Of a stretch of 15,718 nt of DNA, positions 12,801 to 15,718 are shown piece by piece (within the stretch, counting starts at the first letter, position 1; each line of letters opens with the position of its first letter). Source of the stretch: a bacterium (lineage in GTDB: Bacteria > Patescibacteriota > Minisyncoccia > Phycocordibacterales > SBAW01); NCBI GenBank assembly GCA_021813335.1, contig JAKALC010000005.1, positions 1 to 15,718 of the forward strand. The letters are read 5' to 3'. A program made the translations under genes and the position numbers. Under the pieces are notes generated by a model. That model saw nothing but the letters and a program-made list of their open reading frames with translations. It was not told where the DNA came from and did no database searches.

Positions 12801-15718
12801 GCAACGCGAACATCGCCTCGGGCTTACCAGCGAACGCGTTTGGTGTCGTCGATGTGACCTCTGGCGCGACGCGCTTCGTCATAAATGGTTCCGGCAACGT
12901 CGGCATCGGCACCACGACGCCCGTTTTCGCGCTCGGCGCGACTTCGAGCGGCCTCAATATATACGGTGCTGGTAATACGTACGCCACCCTCAATCTCCAA
13001 CGCGCAAGCAACAACCAAGGTTCGATCATCGATTTCTCCAATGCCGCCAATACTCTCCAATATCGTATCGGCACCAACTTCTCAAACGGCGGCGACAAGT
13101 TCCATATCGCGTATGGTGCGACGCCGACCATCGGATTTACTATGGACACCTCCGGCAACGTCGGCATCGGGACGACGACGCCGTTCGGTGGGGCCAGTGT
13201 GGTCGGACTCACCATCGGCACGGCCGCGAGTGGAAGCGCGTTCCTCAACCTCGATTCCGGTACGAGCAACCAGTCGCAGGTCCGTTTCTACCAGGGCGGA
13301 TCCTTGAAAGATGCGATATACGCCACCAATAACACGGGCGACCTCACGTTCTACAACGCCTCGCTCGGCGGTGCCGCGATGACTATTCAAAACACCACCG
13401 GCAACGTCGGCATCGGGACGACGACGCCAGGCACAAGTGCGTCGGCCGCGAAGCTCGACGTGAACGGCGCAATCGAGCTCACGTCGTCCACCATCAATGG
13501 AATCACTGCCTACGACACGCTTGGCAGTAACATTCTCTATACTCTTTCGCGCCAGAACAACGATCTCGCGATGAGCGCGTACGCAGGTATTGGGTTTTCC
13601 GTCAATCGCGGTAATTCTCAACCGGCTCCCGCAAGCGCCTATAATATGTATATAAATACATCCGGCAACGTCGGCATCGGCACGACGAGTCCGGGGGCGG
13701 TTCTCGCAGTTCAGACGCCGACGGCCGGCCTGTGGGGCGTCCTTTCAAGCGGGGGTGCCGGCACTCCGGAAGGAGGCATCTACAATGGGACGGCGGCGAC
13801 GCAAGTGGGTACGATAAACAACTTCCCGCTCCAGTTCATCACTAACAACGGCACCGCCCAGATGACGCTCACGACCGCAGGCAATATCGGCATCGGGACG
13901 TCGTCCCCGGTGTCGGAGCTTAGCGTGCAGGGGGCGACGCCCTACCTGACGCTCGCTAGCACCCAGGCCAATGCGGGGACGTTCCAGTTGAGGAGCGACA
14001 CGTCCGGCGGGTCGAAGTACTTCTCGATATTCGATTACGAGAACCAGGCCAACAGGCTGTACATAAACAGCACCGGCAACGTCGGCATCGGCACCACGAA
14101 CCCCGGTTACAAGCTCGAAGTGAACGGCAACATCAAGATAGACACGGGCGGCGCCCTCTACTTCGGCGACGGCACCTCGCTCTCCACCGCCTCGGGCGGG
14201 GTGGGCACCGGCATCACGAGCTGGGGAGCGCTCAACTTCCAGACCGGCAACAACATCAACTTCCAGACGGGCAACGGCACCGCCACCTCCACCGTTGCCA
14301 CCATCCTGAACAACGGCAACGTGGGTATCGGTGTTGCTGTTCCCGCAGAGAAGCTTATGGTGAATGGTGCCGTGGTCGCTTCTGGCCAGCTTTTGACGAA
14401 TCAGACCGCGGCCGCCGTGATGGATTACGGGACCGGTACTGCCGGTGCACGTCTCCTCTCGTACGGGAATGGCACGAATGGAACGATCTCTTTCTGGTCA
14501 TCGCCGAATTCATCTACAAATGCCACCGAGCGTATGCGCATCGACTCCTCCGGCAACGTCGGCATCGGGACGACGAATCCCGGCGCGCCGCTCCAAGTCT
14601 ATGGGTCCAGCACGAGAGGGCAGCTCGCGCTTGCCGCTCCGGCAACCGGAAACATGGCGGGCATCGGTATCGAGAATTCAGCCGGGCAAATAATCACTGG
14701 AAGCGCGCAGGGTGACTTGAGCATCTGGACGTCAAGCAAAATCAACTTCAATGCAAACGGCGGTGGTAGTCCACAAATGGTGCTCGCCAGCACCGGCAAC
14801 GTCGGCATCGGGACGACGAATCCACTCGCAAAGCTTGATGTCGTAAACACTTCGGGCGGTGACGTTATGTATGTCGCGACATCAACGTCGGCAAACCGCG
14901 CACGGCTGACTTTCGGTATGGCACCAACCGGACAAACGTATGGCTCTTACATAACAAGTACGAAGGATGGAACTGGCGAATATGAACCACTCTCGCTATG
15001 GACTAACGACACGGAACGCATACGCATTACAACTGGCGGCAACGTCGGAATCGGGACGACGACGCCGAGTGCACAATTACAGATCGGTCCAAATGGTAGG
15101 GACATAGAAATGAATACCGAGATCGCCTCGGTGATTAGCCACAATCTCTACTATTCAAGCGGTTGGAAATACTTGTATGGAGCCCAATCCACACAAATTG
15201 ACATGAATGTAGGAGGGGGTTCTGGCGACATAGCTTTTGTATCTGCTCCCACTGGAACATCTGGAGCCGCGGCGACCTTGACGACGAATATGACTATCAA
15301 GAACACCGGCAACGTTGGCATCGGGACGACGAATCCGCAGAGAACGTTTTCGGTTTTTGGCGTGAACGCTCCGACAGCAGGCACGGCAGAAGCTACAAAT
15401 AAAGGCACTATCCAAATAGCTGACAATGGTGGCGGCACCCTCACAGGTGGTGGAGGGTTAGAGTTCAAAGCATCAGGATCTTCGAGTGGTTACGGTTGGG
15501 ACATATCCTCACCTGACTTGACTGCCGGAAATGTACCCCTGGTATTTTCATACAGGAATAACAACGCCGCATGGACGAATCTTCTTACAATGAGGAGCGA
15601 TACTGGCAACGTCGGCATCGGGACGACGAGTCCCGGAGCAACGCTCGATGTATTGAGCTCGGCGGGAACAGTACGTACGACAGGGGCAGGGGAATCGCAA
15701 TTTATCCTCGGCGCGCCG
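6833..15718 (+). CDS. Giant membrane-anchored surface fibre with N-terminal HTH domain (3' truncated)
   Basis: The frame is open from the ATG at 6833 to the last base of the window: 2,962 codons and no stop. In order: residues 12-59, a MerR/excisionase-like helix-turn-helix (ISAKEASSLF, DYISRLCRQGKITG, GKVWYVDRRSLEDYF); a basic then Ala/Pro-rich linker; one transmembrane helix at about 137-154 (ALVPVFVAAIFVVGAYAT) preceded by Arg and His, predicting N-in/C-out; a short coiled-coil-like stretch near 271-290 (TESLQRLNNALQTQI); a Gly/Ser/Ile beta-rich stretch (SISGGSISGADITG); then 33 GNVGIGTTSP-type motifs from residue 381 on, with a YadA-like head at about 807-982. Such motifs are known from phage tail fibres and bacterial adhesins, which are usually trimeric and often end in a self-cleaving chaperone domain; any such end is beyond the window. 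Codon use becomes less GC-rich toward 3', suggesting mosaic origin. Likely a host-attachment fibre; the cytosolic HTH is unusual. Confidence 0.85.
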   Translation, partial: MDEQSHIDSGQELISAKEASSLFRVTNDYISRLCRQGKITGVLSGKVWYVDRRSLEDYFANNERSKVEKKVQLSQERKAEYHYGIAPEPKQKTVPSAPAAARTAPPRVILAPAPYAPAALSKDASNASFFRMFSPHALVPVFVAAIFVVGAYATQSAARLSHENLAAVGAAADGASAANVSGSSEFFSAPSSDATVFSRAAQRVGAVFAFLFSPYAQQNFAAGTSSPLSIQTSGATSTAGQPAPTIASNAPVYRTYPVIERTVVQSGVSSTTLTESLQRLNNALQTQIASITAVPAFPAQGGFTQNIAMAQKINALSSVSISGGSISGADITGSPISGAAGSFTSLDASGLLSVSGTGTSTVAGSFSVDNGTLFANASGHNVGIGTTSPWAQLSVNPSGISGPSFAIGSTSRTDFVVTNGGWVGIGTSSPDAVLSLFQNTNGGTLISAYRNTDTAPTGDFINLKTLSGSTLFRVDNSGNLLAGGIINTGSQTITSTSSPQFRVQYDGSDEVTFSTTKTGTTTMGVNGSTPALAFTPQSNAVNQFNFTDAAQNSVLSIDTQNRRIGVGSTSPSALLSISNSVSTLANTPLLTVASTTAGTATSTFFTVLASGDVGLGTTSPAVALDIYSTGAMRIPVGTTGTRPATGDTGFIRYNTTKHQFEGYGDSGFWQGLGGVVDSDQSTYITADTNNINEDYLRFYTASAQRMLISSTGNVGIGTTSPWGQLSASSTSAYPTLAIQQNSTGPAAVFTGGNVGIGTTSPSQPLSVSSSGGASAYFAGSVGIGAASPNNALQVVGDISVLNASGGIAIGNSATANSTEALAIGHSVSTTGNSLAIGAHMTASGGNRSIAIGYYGAASGSSSLSIGNASSAVGDQSTAIGISASVPSGATNGIAIGTGASATAASAAALGQGATASGLYSAAFGLSATASNGYAVAFGNSSNATGNQSAAFAYNSHATGDFSAAIGNSATASANYAYAIGYGVTNGIANSLQIGPNDTSKMTILNGGNVGIGTTSPAQALSVQGNGLFSGDITAANITATGTLAVTGAVSAPYFTATNALATSSFAGGITGPNSFTVQQGSGNVGVGTTSPWGQLSVNPNGISGPAFVVGSSTATDFIVTNGGNVGIGSAGAVRLDVQQAADNSDGFYLRSTDSYAYLIAGDDASKNGYLRVRGANGAENLYLRGSGVSYFNGGNVGIGTTSPWAQLSVNPNGVTGPEFAIGSSTKTDFVVTNGGNVGIGTTNPAYKLTVDSADVNIRLRAAGATRYRSDLSIIDANGLFINAYDDTGGVYLPITSTASKFIFSNGNVGIGTTSPSQALSVAGKIYTTGGIQFPDGSLQTAAAAAAAVGTQGQVGFYNTNGSTISGTSTLTIAQNGMVGIGTAAPTFPLTVEKTGAGDQVALALGNTDPNVGDRTSIQFYENQQSQALGKISSVITQVYPAYNTDLRFSTVSAGAINPDVLTLAGSGNVGIGTTTPWGKFAVSVADGAVATRLSGATGGLRIRPYIDSTYGAGIESINAAETAYLPMYLAASSFGFGGGNVGIGTTSPGNALTIQNSASGSSLINLVNTNGSATGYTQLLYTGTGRLFTTGVGNSGETNFGVANKYYIYDATASAMRMVIDSTGNVGIGTTTPGEKLVVGGTSGLTRILMDAGTFGYQQSIEFKNVGANFSVGVSSANGGQNDFFINDTAASATRFYINSTGNVGIGTTNPTSKLEVNGDIKITAGSGGRLIFQDGSSMSTAAAGGGVGMTSWGDLTFTTGGAINFQTGNGTATSTKVAVTNAGNVGIGTASPTKKLTISADGSATSFIQFLDTQASGRDWRMGPGSGTGSPTQFNIYDGTAAATRFTLDSSGNVGIGTTSPASPGTLFSSARALQVDSTGTTRVIASSNGQYSVFNLASGSSYGTQAYLLTDGTANIASLNTNTATPLTFGTNAAERVRIDTSGNVGIGTTTPDWPLSLGFATGGGYSGIGLNNTSGHFYRIGVADYLGNANIASGLPANAFGVVDVTSGATRFVINGSGNVGIGTTTPVFALGATSSGLNIYGAGNTYATLNLQRASNNQGSIIDFSNAANTLQYRIGTNFSNGGDKFHIAYGATPTIGFTMDTSGNVGIGTTTPFGGASVVGLTIGTAASGSAFLNLDSGTSNQSQVRFYQGGSLKDAIYATNNTGDLTFYNASLGGAAMTIQNTTGNVGIGTTTPGTSASAAKLDVNGAIELTSSTINGITAYDTLGSNILYTLSRQNNDLAMSAYAGIGFSVNRGNSQPAPASAYNMYINTSGNVGIGTTSPGAVLAVQTPTAGLWGVLSSGGAGTPEGGIYNGTAATQVGTINNFPLQFITNNGTAQMTLTTAGNIGIGTSSPVSELSVQGATPYLTLASTQANAGTFQLRSDTSGGSKYFSIFDYENQANRLYINSTGNVGIGTTNPGYKLEVNGNIKIDTGGALYFGDGTSLSTASGGVGTGITSWGALNFQTGNNINFQTGNGTATSTVATILNNGNVGIGVAVPAEKLMVNGAVVASGQLLTNQTAAAVMDYGTGTAGARLLSYGNGTNGTISFWSSPNSSTNATERMRIDSSGNVGIGTTNPGAPLQVYGSSTRGQLALAAPATGNMAGIGIENSAGQIITGSAQGDLSIWTSSKINFNANGGGSPQMVLASTGNVGIGTTNPLAKLDVVNTSGGDVMYVATSTSANRARLTFGMAPTGQTYGSYITSTKDGTGEYEPLSLWTNDTERIRITTGGNVGIGTTTPSAQLQIGPNGRDIEMNTEIASVISHNLYYSSGWKYLYGAQSTQIDMNVGGGSGDIAFVSAPTGTSGAAATLTTNMTIKNTGNVGIGTTNPQRTFSVFGVNAPTAGTAEATNKGTIQIADNGGGTLTGGGGLEFKASGSSSGYGWDISSPDLTAGNVPLVFSYRNNNAAWTNLLTMRSDTGNVGIGTTSPGATLDVLSSAGTVRTTGAGESQFILGAP
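7973..10537 (+). repeat. Three copies of an exactly 123-bp fibre module
   Basis: Segments 7973-8095, 10079-10201 and 10415-10537 are each exactly 41 codons from one NVGIG motif to the next. They encode the same pattern: GTTSPW[AG]QLSVNP, then G[IV][ST]GP, then a segment ending DF[VI]VTNGG. Sequence between copies 1 and 2 is unrelated, so whole modules have been duplicated and moved within the gene. Confidence 0.85.
9251..9778 (+). other. YadA-like head (Hep_Hag) domain inside the giant fibre
   Basis: About 14 tandem units of roughly 14 residues follow the pattern [ILA]-A-[IF]-G-x-x-A-x-A-x-G-x-x-S, for example IAIGNSATANSTEA, LAIGHSVSTTGNS and AAIGNSATASANYA, at protein residues about 807-982. 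This is the left-handed beta-roll repeat of trimeric autotransporter heads such as YadA. It fills the only large gap (684 bp, 9170-9854) in the first half of the GNVGIG array and implies that the fibre is a homotrimer. Confidence 0.85.
11939..14317 (+). repeat. Duplicated DGS/DGT fibre module
   Basis: Segments 11939-12184 and 14078-14317 share a module order: a KLEVNG[DN]IKI strand, a [FI]-x-DG[ST]S[ML]STA turn, a Gly-rich spacer, TSWG[DA]L and INFQTGNGTATST. A looser relative occurs at 10751-10960 (IQFPDGSLQTA followed by seven alanines encoded by a GCC/GCG run). Similar DGTxQTTA turns occur in phage tail fibres. Confidence 0.75.

Larger units (their letters stand above)
7973..15637 (+). repeat. 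Array of 33 GNVGIGTTSP-type fibre motifs
   Basis: Thirty-three in-frame motifs of the form G-N-V-G-I-G-T-T-[STN]-P followed by about five residues and L-x-V. The Asn (or equivalent) codons start at 7973, 8096, 8519, 8666, 8969, 9089, 9170, 9854, 10079, 10202, 10415, 10538, 10751, 10961, 11234, 11450, 11705, 11939, 12185, 12392, 12668, 12896, 13157, 13403, 13667, 13883, 14078, 14318, 14555, 14798, 15041, 15311 and 15608. From 10961 on the spacing is quasi-regular, 195-297 bp with a mean near 245 bp (about 82 residues). In 18 motifs the DNA AACGTCGGCATCGG is identical, while the sequence between motifs is diverse. Several motifs are preceded by E-R-[MVI]-R-I-D-x-S-G, as in tail-fibre proteins. 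Confidence 0.9.

Noticed and set aside
7973..15637. Regularly spaced direct repeats resembling a CRISPR array
   Set aside because: The repeats are only about 14 identical bases, are always in the same codon phase, are spaced 81-684 bp apart and encode a known fibre motif. No cas genes are present.

Overview
The window looks like a GC-rich genome segment from a Patescibacteria/CPR bacterium of the Parcubacteria type. This is inferred from gene content and style, not from a marker phylogeny. Short compact genes sit beside one giant repetitive surface-fibre gene. Shine-Dalgarno motifs are largely missing, and -10-like boxes lie 6-10 bases before start codons. TGA is used as a stop, so codes that read TGA as glycine (Gracilibacteria type) do not apply.

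Left part (1-2101), plus strand: the end of a probable SecA with a zinc-binding SEC-C tail; a 50-residue micro-ORF with its own SEC-C-like motif; an overlapping NUDIX hydrolase; a CcdA-type thiol/disulfide transporter joined by an ATGA overlap; and a four-helix YvlD/holin-4-like membrane protein. A perfect 48-bp palindrome separates this block from a convergent gene.

Middle part (2054-5231): a minus-strand TrpR/YerC-family regulator surrounded by four copies of a TACCATATATGGTA palindrome, two before its start, one before obgE, and one inside the long palindrome at its 3' end. Then come obgE and gatB. A second palindrome family (core GGTC-N-GACC) occurs before the YvlD-like gene, across the obgE stop codon, and in frame inside gatB, where it appears to encode an extra surface loop.

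Right part (5232-15718): two genes that each begin with the same kind of MerR/excisionase-like helix-turn-helix domain and each have one membrane segment. The first is a 266-residue tail-anchored protein. The second is open from 6833 to the end of the window without a stop (2,962 codons). It has a cytosolic HTH domain, one transmembrane helix, a short coiled coil, 33 GNVGIGTTSP-type fibre motifs and an embedded YadA-like head of about 14 repeats. The 649-bp AT-rich gap before it holds a terminator, a perfect DnaA-box-like sequence and several copies of a CGAGATTT motif that also occurs upstream of the first HTH gene.

The most unusual points are the HTH-to-giant-fibre architecture and its paralogous neighbour, the self-flanked TrpR-like regulator, and the palindromes that contribute to coding sequence in three genes.
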